The position numbers and the translations under genes were made by a program. From Chloroflexota bacterium (GTDB lineage Bacteria; Chloroflexota; JAJPGV01), in contig JAJPGV010000014.1 of the NCBI GenBank assembly GCA_021325635.1, positions 1 to 52,769 of the forward strand: a stretch of 52,769 nucleotides of DNA, written 5' to 3'. The notes under the pieces are model-generated. The model saw nothing but the letters and a program-made list of their open reading frames with translations, searched no databases and was not told the DNA's origin. Below are positions 26,967 to 35,599 of the stretch, one piece after another; within the stretch, counting starts at the first letter, position 1; each line of letters starts with the position of its first letter.

Positions 26967-29811
26967 TCGACCCGCGGTCAGATCCGTACCTCAGTCGTCG
27001 TCGGTAGACGAGCCCGGGCGGCTCGATCTCGATTTCGGCCGGCCGCTGCGGCTGCCGCCCATCACCGCCGAAGGTCTGGGCTGGCTGGGGCTCATCGCCC
27101 TGGCGTTCATCATGCGCATCTGGGAGCTCGGCACCCGCGCCCTGCACCACGACGAGAGCATGCACGCCTTCTACGGCTGGCAGCTGTTCCACGGAGGTGG
27201 CTACCAGTACAACCCCATGCTGCACGGCCCCTTCCAGTTCCACGCCATCGCGCTGATGGACTTCCTGTTCGGGCCAAGCGACGCAACCGCGAGGCTCACC
27301 GCTGTGCTGTGCGGCACCGGCATGATTGTGGCTACCTGGTTCCTGCGACCCTACCTGGGCCGGCTGGGCGCGTTCCTGGCCGCGGCCATGCTCACCATCT
27401 CGCCCTCGTTCCTGTACTTTTCGCGCTTCACCCGCGAAGACATCTACGTCACCTTCTTCACCTACCTCATGGTGGTGGGCATGTTCGGCTGGCTGGCCTC
27501 GCGCCGGCCGGGCTACCTGTACCTCGCCTTCATTGGCACCGCGCTGGCCTTCTGCACCAAGGAATCGACCTTCATCACGCTGTTCATCTTCGGCACGTTC
27601 CTGATCCTCACGCTGGCCTGGGAAAACGCCGACCGCCTTCCCGTGCTAAGCGCATTCACCACGGACTCGCCCTGGAGAGGCCGGTCAGACACGGAGGTCA
27701 TGACCGAGGACCGTCCGGTGAGCGTCGCCCTGCGGGCGATCACCCGGCACATGTGGATCGTGGGACTCGTGAGCTTCGGCATCATCGTGGTGCTGCTGTA
27801 CACCACCATGCTCACCAACCGGCATGGCCTGCAGGACGCGTTCAGCTCCTCGCTGAGCTACTGGCTGGGACAGCAGGGCGTGGCGCGCGGCAGTCAGCCC
27901 GGTTACTACTACGCGCTGCTGCTGCCCGCGTACGAGCAGGTGCCGGTGCTGTTCGGCCTCATCGGCATCGGGGCGCTGGTGTTCCGGCGCTGGATGATTG
28001 GCTTCGCCGCCGTAGTCGTCGCCGGCGGCCAAGCCCTGGCGGTCATCAACGGCGGACGGATGATGATGCCCGTCCTCGCACTCACCGCCTTGATCCTGGG
28101 CTGCGGCGCCGTGGCGCTGGGGCTGTCCAAAGGCCGGCTGTTCGCCACCTTCCTGGCTTACTGGTCGATCATGGCCTTCATCATCTACGGCTGGGCCGGT
28201 GAGAAGATGCCATGGCTGGGAATGCAGATGGCCCTGCCGCTGCTGCTGATGGCGGCGCTCTTCCTGGGCCGCTATCTGTCCACGCGCACATGGGACGAGT
28301 GGCGCGTGGTGGCGGCGGCGGGAGCGGGGCTGCTGACCCTGTTCACCATCCACGCCGACTGGCCGCTGAACTATATCCGCGGGGATATCCCGCGCGACTT
28401 CCTCATCTACACCCAGACGTCCCCTCAGGTGAAGATGGCGGTGGCCCAGATCGACCAGCTATCCAATCTGCTAACCGGCGGCACCGACCTCAAGGTGGTC
28501 GTCCATAACGACGATACCTGGCCCTTTGCCTGGTACCTGCGCGACTACAAGAACCTCAGCTACGTCAACAGCATCACCTCGCCGCCCGACGCACCTGTAG
28601 TTATCACGCCCACGGACGCCGACGCCGAGGTCAAGCCGCAGATGAGCAACTACGTGGGCAACCGCCTGCACCTGCGCACCTGGTTCACCGAGGATTACCG
28701 TGACCTGACCCTGCGCAAGGTGTTCCAGAGTGCGACCGACCCGGCCATGCGCAAGACCCTGTGGAATTGGCTCACGCTGCGCGAAACGCCCTCGCCGCTG
28801 GGCACCTACGACTTCGATCTGTGGATCCGCAAGGATCTGGCGCCGGGCCTGGCCACGAACTTCGGCTTTGCCCCCGCCCCGGCGGCTCCAGCGCCTACCA
28901 CGGCGCTCGGTCCCGACCCCTTCGCCGATAAGACGCAGAAGATCGCCAGCGCGCAGCAGTTCGCCGCGCTGGGCACGGGCGACGGCCAGCTGACCGGCGC
29001 CCGCGGCGTGGCGGTCGGCAGCGATGGCAGCATTTACGTGGCCGACCAGGGCAACAATCGCATCCAGAAGTTCGACGCCGGCGGGAAATTCCTGCTCAAG
29101 TGGGGCAGCAAGGGCACCGGCGACGGCCAGTTCGATTCGCCCTCCGGAGTGGCCGTGGACAAGAACGGGCACGTGTGGGTGAGCGACCTCTGGAACCATC
29201 GCATCCAGGAGTTCGACGCCATCGGGAAGTTCCTAAGCAAGTTCGGCAGCTATGCCGCCGCCAGCGGCCAGGACCAGCCCGGCAAGTTCTTCGGCCCGCG
29301 CTACGTGGCCGTCGGCCCCGACGGCTCGGTCTACGTGAGCGACACCGGCAACAAGCGCATACAGAAGTTCGGGCCGGACGGCAAGTTCCTTCGCGCCTGG
29401 GGCCAGGGTGGCACAGGCCCCGGCCAGTTCGAGGAGCCCATGGGTCTGACGGTGGACGGCAGCGGTAACGTGTACGTAGCCGACACCTGGAACAGGCGCA
29501 TTCAGAAGTTCACCGCCGACGGGCAGTTCATAAGCACGGTATCCGTCGGCAGCTGGCCCAGCGCGCAGGCCAGCAATGGCGAGCCGGGCCTGGCCGTGAC
29601 CTCCAACGGCGCTATCCTGGCCACGGATCCCCTCCGCGCCCGGGTGCTCCAGTTCGGACCCGACGGCCAGCTCCAGACTGCCTGGGGCGGAGCCGGCAAC
29701 GACCCCTCGTCGCTGCAGGCCCCCACCGGCATCGCCCTGGCCGCCAACGACAACATCGTCGTATCCGACAGCCTCAACAGCCGCATCGTCGTCTTCCCGC
29801 CAGCGAAGTGA
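26950..29811 (+). CDS. TIGR03663-type membrane glycosyltransferase fused to six NHL repeats
   Basis: A 953-residue fusion starting at a GTG inside the end of the DUF2298 gene. Residues about 30-480 form a polytopic GT-C-like domain with the TIGR03663 marks ALHHDESMHAFYGWQLFHGG and YNPMLHGPFQFHAIALMDFL. The DE and H residues sit in the first outer loop. Residues about 480-660 are a soluble linker. Residues about 670-953 are six NHL blades with repeats such as GSIYVADQGNNRIQKFDAGG and GNVYVADTWNRRIQKFTADG, predicted to close into a six-bladed propeller outside the membrane. The propeller probably binds a partner or polymer. The gene overlaps both neighbours, so the three products likely act together. 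Confidence 0.88.
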   Translation: MAATVDRPAVRSVPQSSSVDEPGRLDLDFGRPLRLPPITAEGLGWLGLIALAFIMRIWELGTRALHHDESMHAFYGWQLFHGGGYQYNPMLHGPFQFHAIALMDFLFGPSDATARLTAVLCGTGMIVATWFLRPYLGRLGAFLAAAMLTISPSFLYFSRFTREDIYVTFFTYLMVVGMFGWLASRRPGYLYLAFIGTALAFCTKESTFITLFIFGTFLILTLAWENADRLPVLSAFTTDSPWRGRSDTEVMTEDRPVSVALRAITRHMWIVGLVSFGIIVVLLYTTMLTNRHGLQDAFSSSLSYWLGQQGVARGSQPGYYYALLLPAYEQVPVLFGLIGIGALVFRRWMIGFAAVVVAGGQALAVINGGRMMMPVLALTALILGCGAVALGLSKGRLFATFLAYWSIMAFIIYGWAGEKMPWLGMQMALPLLLMAALFLGRYLSTRTWDEWRVVAAAGAGLLTLFTIHADWPLNYIRGDIPRDFLIYTQTSPQVKMAVAQIDQLSNLLTGGTDLKVVVHNDDTWPFAWYLRDYKNLSYVNSITSPPDAPVVITPTDADAEVKPQMSNYVGNRLHLRTWFTEDYRDLTLRKVFQSATDPAMRKTLWNWLTLRETPSPLGTYDFDLWIRKDLAPGLATNFGFAPAPAAPAPTTALGPDPFADKTQKIASAQQFAALGTGDGQLTGARGVAVGSDGSIYVADQGNNRIQKFDAGGKFLLKWGSKGTGDGQFDSPSGVAVDKNGHVWVSDLWNHRIQEFDAIGKFLSKFGSYAAASGQDQPGKFFGPRYVAVGPDGSVYVSDTGNKRIQKFGPDGKFLRAWGQGGTGPGQFEEPMGLTVDGSGNVYVADTWNRRIQKFTADGQFISTVSVGSWPSAQASNGEPGLAVTSNGAILATDPLRARVLQFGPDGQLQTAWGGAGNDPSSLQAPTGIALAANDNIVVSDSLNSRIVVFPPAK

Positions 29812-31190
29812 GCGACGGCGGAGAGGCCAGGACCGTCGCCGTTATCGGAGGCGGAGTGGCCGGGCTGACGGCCGCGTACGAGCTGTCCAAGCGCGGGCAC
29901 AAAGTGGTGCTGTACGAAGCTGCCCCCGGCTTGGGCGGGCAGGCCGGGACGTTCGAAGTCGAGGGGGCGCGGCTGGAGCGCTTCTATCACCATCTGTTCA
30001 TGTCCGACCTGGACATGCTGAGCCTCGTGCCGCAGCTAGACATCGCCGACAAGATGCTGTGGATCAAGCCGCGTATGGGCCTCTTCCACGCCGGCCAGGT
30101 GCACGAGTTCGGCACGCCCCGGGCTCTGCTGACCTTCCCCCATCTCGGCCTTCCGGCCAAGACCCGCTTCGCGCTGGCCACGCTGTTCCTCATGAAGTTC
30201 AACCGCTACCAACTGTTCGAGGGCACATCGGCCTGGGAGTGGCTGCGCAAGGTCGTTGGCCGGCAGGCCTTCGACGTGGTGTGGGGTCCGATGCTCGAAG
30301 CCAAGTTCGCCAAGTACGCCCGCGACGCTTCCATGGTCTGGTTCTGGGGCAAGATCGCTCTGCGCGGCGCCTCGCGCAGCTCCGGCGCCGAGCAGCTCGG
30401 CTACTTCAACCTCAGCTTCCAGGTGCTCATCGATGCCTTTCGCTCGCGTCTGGAGGCGCAGGGCACGGAGATTCGCACCAGCTGCCCCATCCAGGAAGTG
30501 CGCCCGGCCGAAGACGGCGCCCTTACCGTGCAGGTGGAGGGCGAGCAGCGGCAGTACGACCAGGTGGTCGTGGCCATCCACAACCGCGACTTCATCCGCA
30601 TCGTGCCCTCGCTGCCGGACAGCTACGTCGGCCAGCTGAAGCAGATCCAGTACGAAGGCGGGTCGTGCCTGCTGCTGAGCCTGGAGCATTCGCTCTCGCC
30701 CATCTACTGGATGAACATCAGCGCGCCGGACATGCCCTTTACCGCCATCGTCGAGCACACCAACTTCATGCCACCCGAGCGCTACGGCGGCAAGCACGTG
30801 GTCTACCTGAGTCGCTACCTCCCACCCGACGACCCGCTGTTCACCGTCTCGAAGGAAGAGCTGCTGAGCATCTACGTCCCGCATCTCAAGAAGATCCAGC
30901 CCGCCTTCGACCCCTCCTGGATCCGCGAGAGCTGGCTCTTCCGCGACAGCCAGGCCCAGCCCATCATCAACGTCGGCTACAAGTCCCTGCAGCCGGCTTT
31001 CACCACGCCCATCCCCAACCTGTACCTCACCAACACCACCCAGATCTACCCCGAGGACCGCGGCACCAACTATGCGGTGCGCCTAGGCCGCCAGGTAGCC
31101 GCGCTCATGCTCGGCAAGTCCGGCGCCACCTCCTACGTGCCCATGATCGGCACCGGCAGCAAGCCTGCCCCCTTCGTAGTCCCCGACTGA
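29808..31190 (+). CDS. FAD-dependent oxidoreductase, protoporphyrinogen oxidase/amine oxidase-like
   Basis: A 460-residue flavoprotein. The N-terminal Rossmann motif is AVIGGGVAGLTAAYELSKRG, with the acidic end of strand 2 at VVLYEAAPGLGG. A second FAD contact appears near the C-terminus at PNLYLTNTTQIYPEDRGTNY. The body resembles the NAD(P)-binding amine-oxidase group that includes UDP-galactopyranose-mutase-like and protoporphyrinogen-oxidase-like enzymes. It starts at a GTG sharing four bases (GTGA) with the stop of the glycosyltransferase gene, so it is translationally coupled. In this setting a role in modifying a lipid-linked or nucleotide sugar is more likely than heme synthesis, but that is inference. 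Confidence 0.85.
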   Translation: MSDGGEARTVAVIGGGVAGLTAAYELSKRGHKVVLYEAAPGLGGQAGTFEVEGARLERFYHHLFMSDLDMLSLVPQLDIADKMLWIKPRMGLFHAGQVHEFGTPRALLTFPHLGLPAKTRFALATLFLMKFNRYQLFEGTSAWEWLRKVVGRQAFDVVWGPMLEAKFAKYARDASMVWFWGKIALRGASRSSGAEQLGYFNLSFQVLIDAFRSRLEAQGTEIRTSCPIQEVRPAEDGALTVQVEGEQRQYDQVVVAIHNRDFIRIVPSLPDSYVGQLKQIQYEGGSCLLLSLEHSLSPIYWMNISAPDMPFTAIVEHTNFMPPERYGGKHVVYLSRYLPPDDPLFTVSKEELLSIYVPHLKKIQPAFDPSWIRESWLFRDSQAQPIINVGYKSLQPAFTTPIPNLYLTNTTQIYPEDRGTNYAVRLGRQVAALMLGKSGATSYVPMIGTGSKPAPFVVPD

Positions 31191-31297
31191 CCGCCCGCCC
31201 GGACCGAGCTGCAGAGCCCCGACAGGGCGTTTGGTTGCCCAACGCCGAGGCAATCTTGTTCGAGATCGCGTGTAAGAGCAGGCCGGAAGACTCCGGC

Positions 31298-31702
31298 TCA
31301 GGCGTCCTCGCGGTAGGCGATCTCTTCCTCCCGCACCTGGCCGTCGACGATGCGGAACGCCCGGAGATCGGGCGGGTCAGTCTGGAGGGAGGCGATCAGG
31401 TAGAAGGCGTCCGGCCAGTTCGCGGCCAGGCTCACGTCCGTGCTGGACGGAAACGCCTGGGTGTGGGTGTGCGAGTGGAAGATGCCGAGCAGGTCCCAGC
31501 CCTTGCTGTACAGCTCGTTCAGGATGCGCAGCTGATCTTGGGGATCGACCACGTAGCGCGTGGGGCTGCGCTCGGCGTTCCGCGCCGGAAAGAACCTCAC
31601 TGGCCGCCCTGCCTGACCGGCAAGGATGCCGCACGCCTCGTTGGGCAGTCCCTCCTGAGCGTGCCTGAACATGGCTCTGGCCAGCTCACGGTCGAGCATC
31701 AT
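31298..31702 (-). CDS. mec: JAMM/MPN metallopeptidase, Mec-like (CysO-cysteine peptidase)
   Basis: A 134-residue M67-family zinc peptidase. The full JAMM signature is present: E22 in LPNEACGIL, H76 and H78 in FHSHTHTQAFPSSTD, then S86 and D89 with the exact HxHx7SxxD spacing. In Mycobacterium tuberculosis the Mec enzyme of this family frees cysteine from the CysO carrier after CysM has loaded it. Here the gene follows the cysO-cysM fusion by about 50 bases in the same operon, so the same job is very likely. The enzyme could also cut the Gly-Gly junction inside the fusion. The start is the ATG at 31702 (31699 also possible). The longer frame overlaps the upstream gene and is rejected. Confidence 0.9.
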   Translation of the reverse strand: MMLDRELARAMFRHAQEGLPNEACGILAGQAGRPVRFFPARNAERSPTRYVVDPQDQLRILNELYSKGWDLLGIFHSHTHTQAFPSSTDVSLAANWPDAFYLIASLQTDPPDLRAFRIVDGQVREEEIAYREDA

Positions 31703-31751
31703 AGGGTCGAGGATGAGGCCGGCGAGCGACGCTCGGGCGGGAGCGGCCGGC

Positions 31752-32972
31752 TTACCACCAGAATTTCTTCTCGGCGCTCTCGTCGTAGCCGCGTGTCCAC
31801 AGCTCGCTGCTGAGGTACTTCCAGCCACCGTCGGCCAGCAGGACGACGATGTTGGCGCGATCGACCTTCTGCGCGTAGCGCAGCGCGGCGTGGACCACGG
31901 CCCCGCAGGACACGCCGGCGAAAATGCCTTCGTCACGGGTAAGGCGCTGACTGGCGGCGAAGGAGTCTGCCGTGGTCACCATGATCTTGCCGTCGAGCTC
32001 GTTGACGTCCAGCACCGGGGGCACAAAGCCATCCTCCAATGAACGCAGTCCGGCCACCAGCTCGCCCTGGTAGGGCTCGGCGGCAACGATCTTGACGTTC
32101 GGGTTGTGCTCCCGCAGCCGCCGTCCGGTGCCCATGAGCGTCCCGCCCGTGCCCAGGCCGGCGACGAACACGTCGACCTCCGGCAGCGCTTCGATGATCT
32201 CGGGACCGGTGGTCTCGTAATGGGCCAGCGGATTGGCAGGATTGCCGTACTGATACAGCATCAGGCAGCTCGGGTCCTCTTCGGCGAGCTTGCGAGCCAG
32301 CACGATAGAGCCGTTGGTGCCCTTATCCGCGGGCGAGTACACAATCTCCGCGCCGAAGATCTTCAGCAGCCGCGTGCGCTCGTCGCTGACGTTCTCAGGC
32401 ATCACCACCCGCACCTTGTACCCTCGCCGCCCGGCGATCATGGCCAGCGATATACCGGTGTTGCCGCTCGTCGGCTCCAGGATGGTCATGCCCGGCCGCA
32501 ATTGCCCGGCGCGCTCCGCCTGCTGCACCATAGACCGAGCGACCCGATCCTTGACACTGCCGGTCGGGTTGTGGCCCTCCAGCTTGGCAAAGATGCGGAT
32601 GCCCGGCTTGGGACTGAAGGATTGCAGCTCGACGAGAGGGGTGTGACCGATGGCCTCGACGATGTCCCGATACAGCCCGCGGCGCTCTGTGGTCACCGCG
32701 CCGCCCGCCATGGCCGGCAGTATGGACACCACGTCGCCATCGGCCACCGGCGTGTCCAGCTTGTTGAGGAAGCGCACGTCCTCGTCATTCACGTAGATGT
32801 TGACGAAGCGGTGCACCTGGCCGTTCTCGTCGCGAATCTCGCGCGAAAATCCGGGATATTGTTGGTCGAGGTTCTGCAGCAGCTCCTGAACCGTAGACCC
32901 TGTCGCCTGGAGCGTCCGCTGGCCGCCGGTTACCTTCTGGACCAGCGGCGGGACGCGAACCTCAACGGCCAT
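31752..32972 (-). CDS. CysO ubiquitin-like sulfur carrier fused to CysM-type cysteine synthase
   Basis: One 406-residue frame holds two proteins that are separate in Mycobacterium. Residues 1-91 are a CysO-like beta-grasp domain (HRFVNIYVNDEDVRF, then ADGDVVSILPAMAGG). Residues about 95-406 are a PLP-dependent cysteine synthase: K141 in GSVKDR forms the Schiff base, SGNTG (169-173) is the substrate loop, and GTGGT (274-278) holds the phosphate. In the known pathway the terminal Gly-Gly of CysO becomes a thiocarboxylate, and CysM uses it with O-phosphoserine to make cysteine. Here A89-G90-G91 is internal and followed by AVTTERRG, so the carboxylate is not free. Possible explanations are cleavage, internal initiation at the GTG at 32696, or an indel. 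Part of an operon with the E1-like and JAMM genes. Confidence 0.93.
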   Translation of the reverse strand: MAVEVRVPPLVQKVTGGQRTLQATGSTVQELLQNLDQQYPGFSREIRDENGQVHRFVNIYVNDEDVRFLNKLDTPVADGDVVSILPAMAGGAVTTERRGLYRDIVEAIGHTPLVELQSFSPKPGIRIFAKLEGHNPTGSVKDRVARSMVQQAERAGQLRPGMTILEPTSGNTGISLAMIAGRRGYKVRVVMPENVSDERTRLLKIFGAEIVYSPADKGTNGSIVLARKLAEEDPSCLMLYQYGNPANPLAHYETTGPEIIEALPEVDVFVAGLGTGGTLMGTGRRLREHNPNVKIVAAEPYQGELVAGLRSLEDGFVPPVLDVNELDGKIMVTTADSFAASQRLTRDEGIFAGVSCGAVVHAALRYAQKVDRANIVVLLADGGWKYLSSELWTRGYDESAEKKFWW

Positions 32973-33002
32973 CTCCTAGAGTATGCCCGAACCTGCCGTC
33001 AA

Positions 33003-33878
33003 TCAGGCCGCTTTGGTGCCTGGCGCAGCTTCACCGTCGTCGTCCAGGGCGCGCTCCACCGACGACTCACGGTGCGGCATGCCGCAGAACTCCTCGTAGT
33101 CGATGAGCTCGGTAACGGTGGGATTGTCGCCGCAGACCTTGCACTCCGGGTCTCGGCGGATACGCACTTCGCGCATTCGCATCTCCAGCGCGTCGAACAG
33201 GATCAGCCGGCCGTTGATGCTTTCCCCGATGCCGAGGATCAGCTTGACGGCCTCGATCGCCTGGACCACACCCACGAACCCGGGCAGGATGCCCAGCACG
33301 CCAGCTTCAGCGCAGCTCGGAACGGCGCCGGGAGGGGGGGGGTCGGGATAGAGGCAGCGATAGCAGCCCTTCCCAGGGAGGTACACCGTGGCCTGCCCTT
33401 CGAACCGGAAGATGCTGCCATCCACCAGCGGCTTGCCCATGAACACCGCGGCATCGTTGGCCAGGTAGCGCGTAGGGAAGTTGTCGCAGCCGTTGAGGAT
33501 CACGTCGTACGGCTCGAAGATGCGCCTGACGTTGTCGGACGTCAGCGGCTCTTCGTGGCCAATGACCTCGACCTCCGGATTCAGCTCCGTCAAGTGGGCT
33601 TTGCCGGACTCCACCTTCGACTTGCCAATCCAGCTGGTGCCGTGCAGGATCTGCCGCTGCAGATTGCTCACGTCGACGACGTCGAAGTCGACCAGCCCAA
33701 TGGTGCCCACCCCAGCGGCGGCCAGGTAAAGTGCCGCCGGCGAGCCGAGCCCACCTGCGCCGATGAGCAGCACCTTGGCCCCCTTGAGCTTGCGCTGGCC
33801 AGCGCTGCCAACCTCAGGAATGATCAGGTGCCGGTGATAGCGGCGAATGTCTTCAGGTGTCAGCAGCGGAAGGCTCAT
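33003..33878 (-). CDS. moeB: E1-like adenylyltransferase, MoeB/ThiF/MoeZ family
   Basis: A 291-residue E1-like enzyme that activates the C-terminal glycine of ubiquitin-like sulfur carriers by adenylation. Seen in the sequence: HRHLIIPEVG, the ATP loop GAGGLGSP (40-47), DFDVVDVSNLQRQ (64-76), GCDNFPTR with D132, catalytic-type C189 in VPSCAEAGVLG, and four zinc cysteines in two pairs (CYRC 172-175, CKVC 246-249). It lacks the C-terminal rhodanese domain of mycobacterial MoeZ, so the sulfur donor must come from elsewhere. It begins at ATG 33878 with GGAG nine bases upstream and leads the operon moeB-cysO/cysM-mec, with 30 bases to the next gene. It may also serve the MoaD-like protein at 36712-37008. 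Confidence 0.92.
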   Translation of the reverse strand: MSLPLLTPEDIRRYHRHLIIPEVGSAGQRKLKGAKVLLIGAGGLGSPAALYLAAAGVGTIGLVDFDVVDVSNLQRQILHGTSWIGKSKVESGKAHLTELNPEVEVIGHEEPLTSDNVRRIFEPYDVILNGCDNFPTRYLANDAAVFMGKPLVDGSIFRFEGQATVYLPGKGCYRCLYPDPPPPGAVPSCAEAGVLGILPGFVGVVQAIEAVKLILGIGESINGRLILFDALEMRMREVRIRRDPECKVCGDNPTVTELIDYEEFCGMPHRESSVERALDDDGEAAPGTKAA

Positions 33879-33927
33879 GTGGGATTGCTCCGAGGGGGAT
33901 TGTTTACAAAATCAATCAACAAAATCT

Positions 33928-33956
33928 ACTTTATGATGGCTCGCGTTTGCAGTCAA
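33928..33956 (-). promoter_or_regulatory. Sigma-70-like promoter of the moeB-cysOM-mec operon
   Basis: On the minus strand TTGACT (33951-33956) and TAAAGT (33928-33933) are separated by exactly 17 bases, matching the -35 and -10 consensus at five and four of six positions. The leader to the ATG at 33878 is about 45 bases and notably AT-rich for this genome. Confidence 0.65.
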
Positions 33957-33984
33957 GCAAAGAAGGCCGGCGGAGTCTGCCGCT

Positions 33985-34575
33985 TCAAGCCACCTTGCGA
34001 CCGAGAAAGGCCAGCAGCCGGGCCTGCTCGTCGGCTCCCTCCGGCGGCGTCAGCTCCGGTCCGAAGCCACCGGGCGAGCGCAGCATGTCCGCTGGCGCCG
34101 CCCTCACCAGGGCGAACGCCTGGCTCACCAGGTCAGGGTCCAGATGCACCTCTTGGCCGGTCGCCGTCCCCAGATCCCAGCTGTGAATGGCCGTATCGAT
34201 AATGAACAGCTGCAGGAGCTGACGCAGCGGAACGTCGCCCATCAGACGGCTGGGGATGGTGCGCTCCAGCGCTTCCGGAGTGAGCGCTCTCGTCGTTCTC
34301 TCACACGCGGCAACCCACGAAGCCAGGGGATCGGGACCGGCCATGTCGCGCGGCCGCGACCAATCCACCGCCGGCTGCTCGCCGGTTTCCGCCCAGCCGG
34401 CGATCATCCACTGGATGCCAATGCCGTGGCCAGCCACGTCGATAGCCTTCCACAGCTCGCAGGGGGACTGAGCTTCCCACTGATGCGCCGGCACTGCCCG
34501 GATCACCGCGTCGAAGGTGTCCGTTGCCCGACGATAGCGGTCGAGGGTCTCACTTACGGGATTCGAGTCAGCCAT
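33985..34575 (-). CDS. DinB-like TIGR03086 family protein
   Basis: A 196-residue helical-bundle protein of the mycothiol-dependent/DinB-like group (TIGR03086, maleylpyruvate-isomerase-like N-terminal domain). Marks are SETLDRYRRATDTFDAVIRA, the SPCELW motif, a His in DVAGHGIGI, and FIIDTAIHSWDLGTATGQ late in the chain. The histidines could hold a metal as in other DinB-like proteins. The start is the ATG at 34575; the frame to 34626 has no advantage. It is upstream of the moeB promoter on the same strand but is a separate unit. Members are often thiol-linked enzymes, which suits a cysteine locus, but the substrate is unknown. Confidence 0.82.
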   Translation of the reverse strand: MADSNPVSETLDRYRRATDTFDAVIRAVPAHQWEAQSPCELWKAIDVAGHGIGIQWMIAGWAETGEQPAVDWSRPRDMAGPDPLASWVAACERTTRALTPEALERTIPSRLMGDVPLRQLLQLFIIDTAIHSWDLGTATGQEVHLDPDLVSQAFALVRAAPADMLRSPGGFGPELTPPEGADEQARLLAFLGRKVA

Positions 34576-34681
34576 CGGGCAATAGTAGCGTCCAAACGCC
34601 GGCGCCGGGTGCCGCACCAGTCGCATCGATCAGCAGCCTGCCCCACTGCGACTCAATCGGTAACATGAGCGCGAGGAGTAG

Positions 34682-35554
34682 ATGATGAATCCACAAGCCG
34701 GGATCCTCGAGCCGCCGCCCAGCGCGGGCAGGCATCTCACATTCGATCTGAAGCATGCCGGCAACATTCGGGCCGCGCTCCAGCGACTGAAGTCAGCGGC
34801 GCCGCCCAGCTGCGTGGTAGGCGTTGGAGCACCGCTGGCCAAAGCCCTGGGAGCCAGCATCGAGGGACTGCGATCCTTCCCTTCGCTGCCCGGCTGCGGG
34901 CTGCAGCCGCCGTCCACCCAGAGCGCGCTCTGGGTTTTCGTGCGCGAGCAATCGACATCCGAATGCTTCGACACCGCCCGAATGCTCGAACGGGAGCTGA
35001 TCGCCGACTTCGCGCTGGTCGAGGAGGTGGGCACGTTCGTTTATCGCGGCGGCCACGACCTCAGCGGCTACGAGGATGGAACCGAGAATCCCCGGGGAGC
35101 CGATGCCGTCGCGGCGGCTATCGTCGCCGCAGGGCCGCTCCAGGGATCGAGCTTTGCCGCCGTCCAGCGCTGGCTGCACGACCTGACCGGCTTCCAGGCT
35201 CTGTCCGCTCTCGAGCGAGACCACACCATCGGCCGAGCCTTGCAGGGCAACGATGAGCTTCCCGATGCGCCGGTCTCGGCACACGTCAAGCGGTCGGCCC
35301 AGGAGAGCTACGATCCGCCGGCGTACATGGTCCGCCGTTCCATGCCCTGGAGCGAAGGAGGCGAGCACGGCCTGTATTTCCTGGCCTTCGGGGAATCGCT
35401 CGACCGCTTCGAGCGCGTGCTCACCCGGATGATCGGAGCCGAAGACGGGGTGGTGGATGGTCTGTTCGGCTTCACTCGCCCCGTCACGGGTGGCTATTAT
35501 TGGTGCCCTGGGCAATCCGAGGGACACCTGAACCTCTCTCCACTCGGCCTGTAA
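34682..35554 (+). CDS. Dyp-type heme peroxidase
   Basis: A 290-residue Dyp-type peroxidase. It shows the family GxxDG motif as GYEDGTENP with catalytic D132. The proximal heme ligand is H201 in SAHVKRSA, and the distal Arg is at about 218 in MVRRSMPW. The C-terminal signature GLYFLAFGESLDRFERVL is present. It has no signal peptide. It would use hydrogen peroxide to oxidise dyes or other organic compounds, or act on an encapsulated target, though no encapsulin gene is in view. AGGAG lies three bases before ATG 34682 and six before ATG 34685; either start is possible. The downstream Asp-box gene follows after 45 bases on the same strand. Confidence 0.92.
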   Translation: MMNPQAGILEPPPSAGRHLTFDLKHAGNIRAALQRLKSAAPPSCVVGVGAPLAKALGASIEGLRSFPSLPGCGLQPPSTQSALWVFVREQSTSECFDTARMLERELIADFALVEEVGTFVYRGGHDLSGYEDGTENPRGADAVAAAIVAAGPLQGSSFAAVQRWLHDLTGFQALSALERDHTIGRALQGNDELPDAPVSAHVKRSAQESYDPPAYMVRRSMPWSEGGEHGLYFLAFGESLDRFERVLTRMIGAEDGVVDGLFGFTRPVTGGYYWCPGQSEGHLNLSPLGL

Positions 35555-35599
35555 AGGCCCTTCCCCTCGACGGCCAGGAGCTCAGACAGGAGTAAGGGA

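Noticed and set aside
30059-31813. A 584-codon plus-strand open frame overlapping the flavoenzyme
   Set aside because: It lies in a different frame of the same strand as the FAD enzyme and continues antisense over mec; no motif is present, whereas the FAD frame has a Rossmann motif.
32106-34202. A 698-codon open frame on the plus strand
   Set aside because: It runs antisense across cysO-cysM, moeB and part of the DinB-like gene, all strongly supported. Its translation is Arg/His/Gly-rich with no domain, a normal by-product of high GC.
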